This document shows, piece after piece, positions 17,976-26,941 of a stretch of 64,000 nt of DNA (positions are counted from its first letter, which is position 1; each line of letters opens with the position of its first letter). A program made the position numbers and the translations under genes. Source of the stretch: Anabaena sp. UHCC 0187 (GTDB lineage Bacteria; Cyanobacteriota; Cyanobacteriia; Cyanobacteriales; Nostocaceae); the NCBI RefSeq assembly GCF_009712035.1, contig NZ_VILB01000013.1, positions 309,555 to 373,554 on the forward strand, given 5' to 3'. Under the pieces are notes generated by a model. That model was not told the origin of the DNA. It saw nothing but the letters and a program-made list of their open reading frames with translations, and did no database searches.

Positions 17976-18087
17976 TATAGCAATCCTATTTGATTTATGA
18001 ACGGAGTTTTTAAAACGAACCGCAGAGACGCAGAGAGCGCAGAGGTAGAGAAAAAGAGGTGTTCATATCTTATTTAGGATTGCTATA
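17976..18087. mobile_element. MITE-like element with 13-bp perfect terminal inverted repeats
   Basis: The left end TATAGCAATCCTA (17976-17988) is mirrored exactly by TAGGATTGCTATA (18075-18087), and complementarity extends further (TTATGAAC / GTTCATAT). The core holds the CGCAGAGACGCAGAGAGCGCAGAGG repeat (18020-18045). 112 bp, no coding capacity. The right end contains the stop codon of the alpha-mannosidase gene. Confidence 0.75.
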
Positions 18088-21000
18088 TAGTTTTTGGTAT
18101 GATTCCAAAGGTAGCAATTTTCCAAGGTTGAATATTTTCTGTTGATTTGATATTATTTTCTAATAAATTAACTGGTTCTCCTAAACTTACAATCTCGCTT
18201 TCTAAAGATAAATTCGCTGTTTTTCCGTGACATTCATAAAAGCGAATTATAAACTTTTCTGGATGATCTTCACTAGGTTTAAGTGCCATTAAAATTAAAT
18301 TATCTGCTGATAAATTCAGAAAACTTTGACTTGAGGACGCATTTGATGTAGATTGGTGATTTACTGGATTTACTAATATTTGAAAAGGCACGTTTAACTC
18401 ATAACCCCGTTTAACGGTTTCCGCTGCTTCCCAACTGCCCAAATGAGGGTATAAGCTGTAGGTAAATTCATGTATTCCTCTATCAGCTTGGGAATCTGGC
18501 CAATGGGAACTTCTGAGGAGAGTTAGACGCAATTGGCTGGGTTGAGCATCGTAACCATATTTACAATCATTGAGGAGACTAACTCCGTATTTTCCTGTTT
18601 CTGCATCTGTGGTTAAATCTGCCCAATGTAAAGCGGGGACTTCCCATTTTGCCTTCTCTGCGGGGGTTTGGGGATTTGTGGGACGACGAATAGCACCGCA
18701 GGGGATTTCATAAGTGGCAAATTCGGCTTGGAGGTTGAGAGGAAAGGCTGTTTTAACTAATACTTGATTTTCTTGCCAATTTACAGTATTAGTTATTTTC
18801 AAAATTGGTGAACCAAGTTCCAAAATATAATCTTGACAAAATTCCGATTTTCCCAGTTGACGCACTACCCGCAAACGTTGGTGAATTTCTCCATATTCTT
18901 GCCATTGAATTAATTTTAATTCGGTTGCAGGTAGAGGTTTTGTGTTATAATCAGGATCTATATTCCAAGCATCCCAATATTGGCCGCTGTCGGTAAAAGC
19001 TTGAAGTTGATTTCCCGCACCATTGAGAATTTCTCGTTGTTGAATTTTATCAAAGACGTTGGTTAAATCTCCGGTTTCAGGGTTGACTTGAATTTGCAGA
19101 TATTCATTTTCTAATATCCAGTTTTGGGGGAATATTTTAGGCTGGGGGGAAGTTGGAGAAAGCCAGAAAATGCTGTAACCTATGGAGGGGACAGTTGCGA
19201 AAAACAATAAAGTTGAATTTTCGCAGTTTTGGGATAAAATTTCTTTTCCTTTAATATCAGCAACTTTCCATTTTGGTTTATCTGGGGTGATGATTTTCGC
19301 TAAGTCAACGGTAACAACTTCCGCACGTTCCCAGTTAAGAGAGTTAAAAATTATGACGGGGATACTTTCAGAATTAGGAGGTTGTGGTATATTGATCTTA
19401 GATGTGATTCCTATTAATGACTCCTCTAATATTTTCGTTCCCATTTTTTCCACCGCTTCCCATTCTGGTAAAGCGTCTGCGTAAACTTGGGTAATGGAAG
19501 AACCGGGTAAAATATCGTGAAACTGGTTGAATAAAACTTTTTTCCACGCTGTTTCTATTTCTGTTTTCGGAAATTTTGCACCGCAGAGGATATTTGCTAA
19601 AGTTGCAAATAATTCCGCACTATATAATAGATGTTCAGATTTACGATTCCAACGTTTTTGGTCTGCGTGGGTAGTATAACATCCTCGGTGGAATTCTAAA
19701 TAAAGTTCGTCTTCCCAAACTGGTAAGTTTTCACTTGCGGATTTTACTTCGTTGAGATATTTTTCTGAAGTTGTAAATTCTAACTTGGGGAAAATGGGGG
19801 AATGTTCCCACCGTCGTGCAGTTTCCAGCATATCACGAGTTGGACCACCACCATGATCACCAACACCGGGAAGCCAAAGGGAATCTTGTAAACCTGTTTG
19901 GGTTTTCCACTCACAAGCGTAGTCCGCCATTTTAACAGGTTCGATGGTTTGTCCGATGAGTGCAGACATAAAACTTAATGTTTGACTACCATCAGGCGAT
20001 CGCCACCAAAATAAGCCATAATCAAATTTAGTTGTATCATTCCAGCGGAGTTTTTGCGTCACAAAGAACTCAATTCCCGCATTTGCAAAAAATTGGGGTA
20101 ACGTCGCACAAAAACCAAAGGTATCGGGAACCCAAACCACAGTAGATATTTTTCCAAACTTCTGCAAAAAATACCGCTGTCCATATAATAACTGACGAAC
20201 TATAGACTCACCAGCAATTAAATTTAAATCTGGTTCTACCCAAAAACCTCCCAAAACTTCCCATTTTCCCGCTGTAACTTGATTTTGAATTTCTCGGAAT
20301 AAGTCGGGACGATTTTCCTCAACCCAAGCATACAACGCCGGGGTGGTATGACAGAAAATCAATTCGGGAAAATCCTGTTGGAGTTGTAAAGCTGACTCAA
20401 AAGTATTTTGTGCTGCTTTCCAAGTTTCCGCGACAGGCCATAACCATGCTAAATCTAAATGGGCATGACCTAATAAATTAATTTTATATTTTTGGGAGTT
20501 GATAAATTCAGCCAAACCCAAATAGGTTTCTCGCAAATTCACCAAATATGTTTTCCAGTCTTGATTTTCTGCGTCTTTGAGATTGGTAACTTTCTCAACT
20601 TCCGCAGCTAAATTGGGGATTTTTTCTGGTGCGAAGTTTCCTAAAAGAATTTCTGTAACTGCTAATTCATCAGCAATAAAACCAGCATCGGGATTATTGT
20701 AATCTGTTGACTCGTAAATTGCAAGCGATCGCATTAATGCCCCGTTGTCATGTCCCGGACTCACTAACCGCAAAGCTATGGTAAACTCATCACCAGGAGT
20801 TACACTAGAACTAAGCAACACTCGCGGTGAAGAATCAAACAAATCTCCCGTCAATATTAACTTATCATTAATATATACTTCCGCTAAATCCGCCCACCAT
20901 ACCAAAGCCACGCGCAAAGACAAACCCGCTAACGGAAAGTTATGTAAATGTTCAGGAACAGAAAATTTTTGTCCTAACCATAATACCTGTTTTCCCCCTT

Positions 21001-21196
21001 TCCAGAAAATATGATCTTTTTCATTTAGCTCAACAGGTTGCCAATCAGTTAAACTAAATGGGATAAAATCAGTAACTACCTCGTCAGGTTCCTGATATCT
21101 CCAGGTTGACTGGATATCAACTTGACAACAAGAACGCAAATTTTCAATTGCTGTTGATATAGATTTGGTATTCAATGAGGATATAGGAAGAGTCAT
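18083..21196 (-). CDS. Alpha-mannosidase, glycoside hydrolase family 38
   Basis: A 1037-residue GH38 enzyme, usual length for bacterial cytosolic alpha-mannosidases. N-terminal sandwich region, then the catalytic domain with GHAHLDLAWLWP (zinc His/Asp), WVPDTFGFCATLPQ (nucleophile Asp) and GVGDHGGGPTRDM, followed by beta-rich C-terminal domains. It removes terminal alpha-linked mannose, probably from glycans or storage oligosaccharides. The frame is open to 21313, but the extra 39 residues would come from a dispersed CACAGAGG repeat, so ATG 21196 (MTLPISSLN) is preferred. The TAG stop lies inside the terminal repeat of the MITE-like element at 17976-18087, so the native C-terminus may have been trimmed or altered. 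Confidence 0.92.
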   Translation of the reverse strand: MTLPISSLNTKSISTAIENLRSCCQVDIQSTWRYQEPDEVVTDFIPFSLTDWQPVELNEKDHIFWKGGKQVLWLGQKFSVPEHLHNFPLAGLSLRVALVWWADLAEVYINDKLILTGDLFDSSPRVLLSSSVTPGDEFTIALRLVSPGHDNGALMRSLAIYESTDYNNPDAGFIADELAVTEILLGNFAPEKIPNLAAEVEKVTNLKDAENQDWKTYLVNLRETYLGLAEFINSQKYKINLLGHAHLDLAWLWPVAETWKAAQNTFESALQLQQDFPELIFCHTTPALYAWVEENRPDLFREIQNQVTAGKWEVLGGFWVEPDLNLIAGESIVRQLLYGQRYFLQKFGKISTVVWVPDTFGFCATLPQFFANAGIEFFVTQKLRWNDTTKFDYGLFWWRSPDGSQTLSFMSALIGQTIEPVKMADYACEWKTQTGLQDSLWLPGVGDHGGGPTRDMLETARRWEHSPIFPKLEFTTSEKYLNEVKSASENLPVWEDELYLEFHRGCYTTHADQKRWNRKSEHLLYSAELFATLANILCGAKFPKTEIETAWKKVLFNQFHDILPGSSITQVYADALPEWEAVEKMGTKILEESLIGITSKINIPQPPNSESIPVIIFNSLNWERAEVVTVDLAKIITPDKPKWKVADIKGKEILSQNCENSTLLFFATVPSIGYSIFWLSPTSPQPKIFPQNWILENEYLQIQVNPETGDLTNVFDKIQQREILNGAGNQLQAFTDSGQYWDAWNIDPDYNTKPLPATELKLIQWQEYGEIHQRLRVVRQLGKSEFCQDYILELGSPILKITNTVNWQENQVLVKTAFPLNLQAEFATYEIPCGAIRRPTNPQTPAEKAKWEVPALHWADLTTDAETGKYGVSLLNDCKYGYDAQPSQLRLTLLRSSHWPDSQADRGIHEFTYSLYPHLGSWEAAETVKRGYELNVPFQILVNPVNHQSTSNASSSQSFLNLSADNLILMALKPSEDHPEKFIIRFYECHGKTANLSLESEIVSLGEPVNLLENNIKSTENIQPWKIATFGIIPKTI

Positions 21197-21291
21197 ATTT
21201 CTAATAAAATAATATAAATAATTGACGCTGACGAAAATTAACAGTTTGCTGTTTCCTGCGTACCCTTGGGCGGTCAAAAGTAATTTATCTA

Positions 21292-21319
21292 ACCACAGAG
21301 GCACAGAGGACACAGAGTG
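21292..21319. repeat. Dispersed CACAGAGG repeat
   Basis: ACCACAGAGGCACAGAGG followed by ACACAGAG, a copy of the family also seen at 9080, 11380 and 18020. It sits between the divergent mannosidase and the 434-residue protein gene. Confidence 0.7.
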
Positions 21320-21412
21320 AAGAGGTTGGAAAATTGTTGTTTAACCAAAATTTTTACTTACCTTGAAAGTGCTGGTCTCATAACTTAACGCTACAAATTA
21401 TACATAATTATC

Positions 21413-22717
21413 ATGTCTTCCGATTCTCCAAATCGTTATCAAAGCAAACTCTTTAACTTTGTCTACCAGCATTCTCGACGGTTGACACAAACACTGGAAA
21501 ATACTTTCAAAAATTTGCAAGTTGCTACTGGTTCGGGTGTAGGTTCTCTACTTTATCCACTTTACCAATTATGGCAACAAAATGGCACAGCAAAACAATT
21601 AAATTCCGCAACTCCTCCTGCCAGTGATGCACCAATTCAAATTATATTAGATATAGTCAAAAGTCTTCCTCCTGGAGAAGCTGATATCCCAACTGCCCCA
21701 AAAACAAATCCTCTCACATTTTTGGGATCTTTGTGGGAGAAAATTTTTCCCAAGCCAAATTTTCCAACTTCAGAAAATACTCTCCAACAGCATATACCCA
21801 CAGTACAGGGAATTGCGATAGAATTGCAAACCCGAAATTTGGTCTTAGTCAGTGCTGATAATCGGATTTTCGATGTTTTCACACCGCAGCAAAACGTCAA
21901 ATTAGCAGATAGAATCAATAGCGAAATTAGCGAATATCGCTATTCTTTACAATTAATTTCTCACCAACAACCAGCATTATTACCCCAAATTGATCATCTG
22001 CTGAATAAGCTAACTGATGAAGATTCTATCATAGCCCGAAAATCTCTATTAAATCCAATTAAACTTTTTGGATTTCTAGATAAATTAATTGCTAATTTAG
22101 AAACTACGGCTTTAGTCCCTGTGCAAAAAAGTAGTCAAGAAATTATCAATAATTTCCAAAGTCAGTTTAACGACTTAGCAGTTAATCATGATGATTTAAA
22201 ACCTCAGCAACCGCAAATTTCTGATTTAATAGCAGCCGCAATAAATTACTTTTTTGGGGGAAGAAATAATTATCAAATTGATGCAAATTCTTCTGCGGAA
22301 AAACTCCAAAGTAAATCTGATTTCACAAAGGTTTTGTCATCAAACAATCAGTTAGATTCTAGTGATTCTTTAGGAGATAATTGGTTGACATGGGATGATT
22401 TATTTGGTGAAACAAATACCAATATTGAGGAATCAGTACAGCAACCTCAAGCAAAAAGAGAATTCCCTGAGATTCACCGCAAAATAGGTCAACAAGCAAG
22501 CGAACCCAAAAATCAGGAATTTCCAGAAATAGACAGTCAAACCAGTCAAGGATTTAATTTTCAGCCTGACTGGATAGATATTTCTGCCACATCATTAGGT
22601 TATGAAAAACACCCATTAGAACAAATGCTGGAATGGTTAGATCGGTCTATATTATGGATAGAACAGATGTTCACAAATATGATTTATTTCTTCAGAGGTT
22701 TATTATTAGGGCGATAA
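21413..22717 (+). CDS. Hypothetical protein, 434 residues
   Basis: No domain recognised. The N-terminus (residues 1-70) is basic and helical (RYQSKLFNFVYQHSRRLTQ), a central region near 120-170 looks like a compact alpha/beta unit (GIAIELQTRNLVLVSADNRIFDVF), and the C-terminal third is Gln/Asn/Ser-rich and probably disordered, ending in a hydrophobic helix (MFTNMIYFFRGLLLG) that may touch the membrane. The ATG at 21413 follows an AT-rich leader. Similar proteins are, as far as I recall, confined to cyanobacteria. It stands alone between divergent and convergent genes. Confidence 0.7.
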   Translation: MSSDSPNRYQSKLFNFVYQHSRRLTQTLENTFKNLQVATGSGVGSLLYPLYQLWQQNGTAKQLNSATPPASDAPIQIILDIVKSLPPGEADIPTAPKTNPLTFLGSLWEKIFPKPNFPTSENTLQQHIPTVQGIAIELQTRNLVLVSADNRIFDVFTPQQNVKLADRINSEISEYRYSLQLISHQQPALLPQIDHLLNKLTDEDSIIARKSLLNPIKLFGFLDKLIANLETTALVPVQKSSQEIINNFQSQFNDLAVNHDDLKPQQPQISDLIAAAINYFFGGRNNYQIDANSSAEKLQSKSDFTKVLSSNNQLDSSDSLGDNWLTWDDLFGETNTNIEESVQQPQAKREFPEIHRKIGQQASEPKNQEFPEIDSQTSQGFNFQPDWIDISATSLGYEKHPLEQMLEWLDRSILWIEQMFTNMIYFFRGLLLGR

Positions 22718-22723
22718 TATGTT

Positions 22724-22808
22724 GTAGGTTGGGTTGAACGAAGTAAAACCCAACAAACTCATTGAAAACAAACTCATTCAAATGTTGGGTTTTCTCAACC
22801 CAACCTAC
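22724..22808. repeat. Palindromic element with 14-bp perfect inverted ends
   Basis: GTAGGTTGGGTTGA (22724-22737) is mirrored by TCAACCCAACCTAC (22795-22808). Inside are two more TTGGGTT/AACCCAA pairs. It starts 7 bases after the stop of the 434-residue gene and precedes the convergent exonuclease gene. A partial copy lies at 11414-11447. Confidence 0.75.
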
Positions 22809-22829
22809 TTTTAAATTCTGACTTCTCAG

Positions 22830-23612
22830 CTAAAATTCCACAATTACTGGGGTATGATCACTAGGTTGAACTAACTTCCGGGGTTCAATATCAATAGTAC
22901 AACTTTGAGCGCGTTCATACAAACTTGGTGTAAGATAATGATGATCTATTCGCCAACCTAAATTACGTTTAAAAGCAGCAGTTCGATAATCCCACCAACT
23001 ATAATTTTCTCCTTCACTATTAAACTTACGGAAAGCATCTGCAAAACCTAAACTGAGAATATCTTGTAAAGCTTGACGTTCTAGCGTAGATGCCATAATG
23101 TGATTATCTATCTTGACCTTATCATTAATATCTATATCTTCTAAGGCAATATTAAAGTCACCGCACATAGAAATGTCAGGGTTTGATAATAGTAACTGCT
23201 GTAAATATTCTTTCAGTATTTTTAACCAGCCTAACTTATATTCATACTTTTCGCTACCAATAGCTGAACCATTGGGAACATAAAGATTAACAATTCTTAC
23301 TCCCTCAATTAAACCTGTAATAACCCGTTTTTGTTCATCCCATTCTGATCCTATGTCTGGCAGAATAGAACTAAAGCCCACATTAACATCTATTAAAGGT
23401 TGACGGCTAATCAAAGCCACGCCATTATAAGATTTTTGTCCGGAAATATACGGATAATAGCCTAAATTTTCAAACGCAACACAGGGAAAGTCCTTGTCTA
23501 TAACTTTGGTTTCTTGTAAACACAAAACATCAACAGGATTTTCTGTTAACCAATTGATAACCTGTTCTAAACGTGTCCGAACCGAATTCACATTCCAAGT
23601 AGCAACTTTCAT
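22830..23612 (-). CDS. xth: Exodeoxyribonuclease III
   Basis: A 260-residue EEP-family AP endonuclease/3' exonuclease for base-excision repair. Motifs in order: MKVATWNVNSVRTRL, LCLQETK (metal Glu), IVNLYVPNG, CGDFNIA (Asp and Asn), WRIDHHYLT and QPSDHTPVIVEF (catalytic Asp-His). Length is normal for XthA. It starts at ATG 23612 and is separated from its right neighbour by a 375-base gap. No operon partner. Confidence 0.93.
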   Translation of the reverse strand: MKVATWNVNSVRTRLEQVINWLTENPVDVLCLQETKVIDKDFPCVAFENLGYYPYISGQKSYNGVALISRQPLIDVNVGFSSILPDIGSEWDEQKRVITGLIEGVRIVNLYVPNGSAIGSEKYEYKLGWLKILKEYLQQLLLSNPDISMCGDFNIALEDIDINDKVKIDNHIMASTLERQALQDILSLGFADAFRKFNSEGENYSWWDYRTAAFKRNLGWRIDHHYLTPSLYERAQSCTIDIEPRKLVQPSDHTPVIVEF

Positions 23613-23987
23613 TAGTTAATTATCAAAACGACTGTAAAATAACTGTAAAATAATTGTCTCATAAAAATTGGATCTTAATGATCCCTGAGATAGATGAATA
23701 AGGTCTATAATAGGTTGTAGGTTAATAATGTTCTCATGGGTCTTGATTGTTTTGATAAAAAAGCAGTTTGTAGAAATACTCTAAAAGCGGTTTAATTTAG
23801 CATTTATTGATAGTTTTTAGACCAGTAATTTCTCTGGAATGGAGGATTGCGAATGGGGAATAAAAGACTACAAAAAATGAATGTTACCAAATCAACCATA
23901 AATCTAGCATTTTGAATTCTTTAAGGGTAATACCTTGATTAATTCTCACATTACCTGAAGTTATTTTTTTTTAATGAGGACATTGGT
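23613..23987. other. 375-base gap with a possible 20-codon leader ORF
   Basis: AT-rich spacer. At 23853-23915 there is a 20-codon ORF (MGNKRLQKMNV...) preceded by GGAGG eight bases before the ATG, a stronger ribosome-binding sequence than most genes here. It could be a small protein or leader peptide for the zinc-ribbon gene at 23988. The rest shows no recognised feature. Confidence 0.35.
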
Positions 23988-24185
23988 ATGAGTATCATAG
24001 TTAACACCTGCCCCTGCTGTGGTGGTTCGATTCTGCGTCATGTCCGTCATCATGAGGTTTATTGGTTTTGTCTTTCTTGTAGACAGGAAGTACCAGTTTT
24101 AAGTGCAAATGGTGGATCTAATCCACTATCTAAGTTAGAAACCCGTAATCAAGAAGTTTTACCCCAAACGGTTTTGAGTTCTTAA
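23988..24185 (+). CDS. Small zinc-ribbon-like protein
   Basis: A 65-residue protein whose first 40 residues carry two Cys pairs, CPCCGG (8-13) and CLSC (28-31), separated by RHVRHHEVYWF, a treble-clef or zinc-ribbon pattern. The tail (about 36-65) is low complexity and probably disordered. Similar small Cys-pair proteins are common in cyanobacteria; no function is known to me. The ATG at 23988 follows TGAGGA by a few bases, a plausible ribosome-binding site. Confidence 0.65.
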   Translation: MSIIVNTCPCCGGSILRHVRHHEVYWFCLSCRQEVPVLSANGGSNPLSKLETRNQEVLPQTVLSS

Positions 24186-24364
24186 ATTTTTTAATGACAT
24201 CTCATCTTGTCCTGTAGGGAGGGGAAAACCTGGCCTCTACAAACCAAAATTTAGGTATAATCGGCTATTGCTAATTTTAAATACAAAATATATCCTGCTA
24301 CCATTAAATATGGTATGAAACCGTATTTAATTGATGCGGGTGCTGTGGTGTAAACCGCACTCCT

Positions 24365-24383
24365 GGGCGCAGAATATGCGCCC
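24365..24383. repeat. GGGCGCA/TGCGCCC palindrome
   Basis: Perfect 7-bp stem (24365-24371 / 24377-24383) with a 5-nt loop, followed by CTACTTC. It lies 27 bases before the TTG start of the dehydrogenase. A related GTGCAG...CTGCGCCCCTACC sequence is at 2129-2151, suggesting a dispersed palindrome rather than a dedicated operator. Confidence 0.5.
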
Positions 24384-24410
24384 CTACTTCTTTTTTATGG
24401 GTGAAAAGCT

Positions 24411-25433
24411 TTGTTAGCAGCACTACTCTACGGACAAGAGGATTTACGCCTAGAACAAGTTCCTGACCCCACTCCTCAAGCTGGTGAGGTGGTGATTCAG
24501 GTAGAAGCAGCCACTACTTGTGGTACAGATTTGAAGGTATGGCGACGTGGCGGCCATGCGAAAATGTTGACACCACCGACACTGTTTGGTCATGAAGGTG
24601 CGGGGCGGATTGTGGCTGTCGGTGCTGGGGTGACAAATTGGCGCGTGGGCGATCGCGTAGTGGCCAATAATTCTGCGCCCTGCATGAAATGTTTCTTTTG
24701 TCAACGCCAAGAATATTCTTTATGTCCCCATTTAACTTGGAATAATGGCACATTTGCGGAATACATAAAAATTCCTGCTCCCATTGTCGAGTATAATTTA
24801 TTGCCAGTTCCTGACCAATTGCCCTTAGTATTAGCGGCGATGACTGAACCTCTAGCTTGTGTATTGCATGGTATCAGCCGTTCCCAGGTTAAACCCCATG
24901 ATCGAGTAGTGGTTTTGGGTGATGGGGCAATTGGCTTGATGTTTGTAGCAGTATTAGCGCAATATACTGAGGTAATATTGTGGGGTGGGAATGACCAACG
25001 GCTAGAAATTGGTAAAAAGCTAGGTGCAGCCCAGACTTTTAATTATCATCAAGTTACGGATATTGCCAACACAGTCAAGGAATTAACCGCTGGTTGGGGT
25101 GCAGATGTAGTCATAGAAGCTACTGGTGTACCGAGTGTGTGGGAAACAGCGATCGCTTGCGGTCGTCCTGGTGCAACTATCAATTTATTTGGTGGTTGTC
25201 CAAGAGATACCACAATTACCGTCAATACTGAACAACTGCATTATAGTGAACTTACCCTCAAAGGCGTATTTCATAATACACCAGAATATGTGAAAGCAGC
25301 TTTATCACTCATCGCTAGTGGTACAATTCCTTTTGACTTACTCATTAGTGAACACCGACCTTTGCAGGATCTAGAACAGGTATTCATGGATATGAAGGCG
25401 CGGAAAGTCATTAAAGTAGCGATGTATAACTAA
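24411..25433 (+). CDS. Zinc-dependent alcohol/polyol dehydrogenase (MDR family)
   Basis: A 340-residue medium-chain dehydrogenase. Catalytic zinc ligands are the Cys in TTCGTDLK and the His-Glu in FGHEGAG. Structural zinc is bound by four Cys in CMKCFFCQRQEYSLC. The NAD(P) Rossmann motif is VVLGDGAIGLMFVA (a GDGAIG version of GxGxxG). It oxidises an alcohol or sugar alcohol; the substrate is not defined, though sorbitol/threonine dehydrogenase-like members are closest by motif. The start appears to be TTG 24411, since no ATG lies between the preceding stop and the first conserved residues. A secreted-protein gene follows 4 bases after the stop. Confidence 0.85.
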   Translation: MLAALLYGQEDLRLEQVPDPTPQAGEVVIQVEAATTCGTDLKVWRRGGHAKMLTPPTLFGHEGAGRIVAVGAGVTNWRVGDRVVANNSAPCMKCFFCQRQEYSLCPHLTWNNGTFAEYIKIPAPIVEYNLLPVPDQLPLVLAAMTEPLACVLHGISRSQVKPHDRVVVLGDGAIGLMFVAVLAQYTEVILWGGNDQRLEIGKKLGAAQTFNYHQVTDIANTVKELTAGWGADVVIEATGVPSVWETAIACGRPGATINLFGGCPRDTTITVNTEQLHYSELTLKGVFHNTPEYVKAALSLIASGTIPFDLLISEHRPLQDLEQVFMDMKARKVIKVAMYN

Positions 25434-25437
25434 AAAA

Positions 25438-26049
25438 ATGCTCAAACAATCTTTACTGAATTTATTGATTTTACCTTGTACTTTGATACCTTTTTTGTCA
25501 GTAGAAATACTATTGAATTCTTCTGTTAAAGCCTTACCTGGAGAAAGTACAGAAGAGGTAACCACCTGGATTCAAGCACATCCAACCCTAAAACCAAGAC
25601 AAGGGGAACGATTATTTGTGAGTAAAAGTGATACAGCGGCGCAAAGATTCACTTTCCAAGCCTCCGTATTACCTCCCGGTAAAGTAACATTTACCAAAGA
25701 CCGCAGCACAATTCGCACTGAGCGGATGACTATGTTTGATGCTGTTAATGGCATCACACTACAGCGTTTAGAAGAATCTTTGCGAGTGATTTATAATACA
25801 GATGTATATCAAGATTATAATGACGCTCAAATTGTCTATCAATATCCTAATCAAAGTGGTATTAACACAGCCAGATTAGCAAAAACACCGCTTCGGGAAG
25901 CTTTACAGGGAGAATTGCGAGTGGGAGATCGTTATGCTTATTGGGTAGAAATAGCCCAACCCAAACAAGGTAAAGCCATTACTGGTAAACTCACGGTCTT
26001 ACTTAAAGCCGATTTAGATAAATTAGAAACAGAATTAAGAACTCGCTAA
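25438..26049 (+). CDS. Exported hypothetical protein
   Basis: A 203-residue protein with an N-terminal signal-peptide-like segment (MLKQSLLNLLILPCTLIPFL..., about 1-32, probable cleavage after VKA). The mature part is beta-rich and basic (GERLFVSKSDTAAQRFTFQ; later REALQGELRVGDRYAYWVEI) with no recognised domain. It starts 4 bases after the dehydrogenase stop, so it is likely co-transcribed. Periplasmic or outer-surface location is inferred from the leader. Function unknown. Confidence 0.75.
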   Translation: MLKQSLLNLLILPCTLIPFLSVEILLNSSVKALPGESTEEVTTWIQAHPTLKPRQGERLFVSKSDTAAQRFTFQASVLPPGKVTFTKDRSTIRTERMTMFDAVNGITLQRLEESLRVIYNTDVYQDYNDAQIVYQYPNQSGINTARLAKTPLREALQGELRVGDRYAYWVEIAQPKQGKAITGKLTVLLKADLDKLETELRTR

Positions 26050-26052
26050 TTT

Positions 26053-26144
26053 ATAGGAGGAGTCAGGAGGAAGAAGGAGTAAAACCTTGTTTTAGAAGAA
26101 CTTTCATTATTAATTGATGTCTTAATCACCTTCACTCCTCCTAT
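26053..26144. repeat. Short element flanked by 11-bp perfect inverted repeats
   Basis: ATAGGAGGAGT (26053-26063) and ACTCCTCCTAT (26134-26144) bracket 70 bp containing AGGAGTCAGGAGG-type sequence. It sits between two convergent genes and may act as a bidirectional transcript end or be a small palindromic repeat. Confidence 0.45.
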
Positions 26145-26153
26145 ATTTCTCAA

Positions 26154-26495
26154 TCATAAAGTTTGCCACGTACCAGAAAAAATACTTTCAGATGCCAAGG
26201 AAATACGGACTAAATCTTCATTAAGCAGAGGTGGCCAGTCCACACCTGCTTTTCTTCCCATCACAAAAAACTTTTGCGCTTTTATTCCTAACTGATACAA
26301 AGCAAAAGCCAGTTCTCTGTCTAAGCTTGGCGCTGTTTTCAAGGCTTCAAAGACCACCTTTAAAGCTAATAGGATGGAAGTAACTTGACCCGGAACAGGG
26401 GGTTTACCTTGTTGTAAACGAGTTAAAAGAGTATCAGGATTATCTGGACTGGTTGTTTGGTCTATGAGTAGTTTCCGTGCTATTTCGTAGTTCAT
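26154..26495 (-). CDS. Conserved cyanobacterial hypothetical protein
   Basis: A 113-residue helical protein (MNYEIARKLLIDQTTSPDNP ... VTSILLALKVVFEALKTAP ... FFVMGRKAGVDWPPLL, ending SESIFSGTWQTL). The ATG at 26495 is chosen over 26540 because the earlier 15 residues look unrelated and Lys/Cys/Phe-rich. I recall near-identical small proteins in other filamentous cyanobacteria, sometimes mislabelled as dethiobiotin synthetase, but there is no P-loop, so that name is not supported. No known domain. Confidence 0.7.
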   Translation of the reverse strand: MNYEIARKLLIDQTTSPDNPDTLLTRLQQGKPPVPGQVTSILLALKVVFEALKTAPSLDRELAFALYQLGIKAQKFFVMGRKAGVDWPPLLNEDLVRISLASESIFSGTWQTL

Positions 26496-26665
26496 ACTTC
26501 TAACTTGTTTCCATTTTGTGTAAAAGTTACACTTAATCAATATATTAGAAGCATCTAGCCCAGGAAGGTTGCCATTTTTCCCCAGAATAGTGTATTATCC
26601 TGATTTTGCTATTTAATTAGGGAAAAAACTCAGTACCTATTGCCAATTCCCTATACCCTAACTCT

Positions 26666-26863
26666 ATGATTATTACCTTAATAGTAGCTTGGACAGTTTT
26701 TATCATTCTCTGGAAACTAATCAAAACCACGATTAAAACCGCTATGATCTGCGCGGCTATCGTCGTTTTATTATACTTTGGTTTCGGTATTACTCCCCAA
26801 GATATTTGGCATCAAATTAGCCAATTTGCTCAGGCTTTCTCGGAAACACCAGCAAGAAAGTAG
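26666..26863 (+). CDS. Small membrane protein
   Basis: 65 residues, with two hydrophobic segments (about 2-16 and 24-42, AMICAAIVVLLYFGFGI) and an amphipathic tail. ATG 26666 follows CCTATACCCTAACTCT; no strong ribosome-binding site. Its stop is immediately followed by a GCAGGG tandem repeat. Likely real because of the coherent membrane topology, but function is unknown. Confidence 0.6.
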   Translation: MIITLIVAWTVFIILWKLIKTTIKTAMICAAIVVLLYFGFGITPQDIWHQISQFAQAFSETPARK

Positions 26864-26911
26864 AGGGCAGGGAGCAGGGGGCAGGGAGCAGGGAGCAGGG
26901 GGCAGGGGACA
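26864..26911. repeat. GCAGGGAGCAGGG tandem repeat
   Basis: About seven units alternating GGGCAG and GGAGCA directly after the stop codon of the small membrane protein. The complementary TGCCCCC version is found at 55899-55946. The TTGGTAATT-family complement follows at 26930-26946. Confidence 0.8.
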
Positions 26912-26941
26912 AAAAGAATTTTTCCAATTACCAATTACCAA

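Noticed and set aside
21197-21313. Longer N-terminus for the alpha-mannosidase
   Set aside because: The extra 39 residues run into a dispersed CACAGAGG repeat and do not resemble GH38 proteins; ATG 21196 is better.
24450-24753. Two minus-strand frames opposite the zinc dehydrogenase
   Set aside because: They are shadows of a gene with intact zinc and nucleotide motifs.
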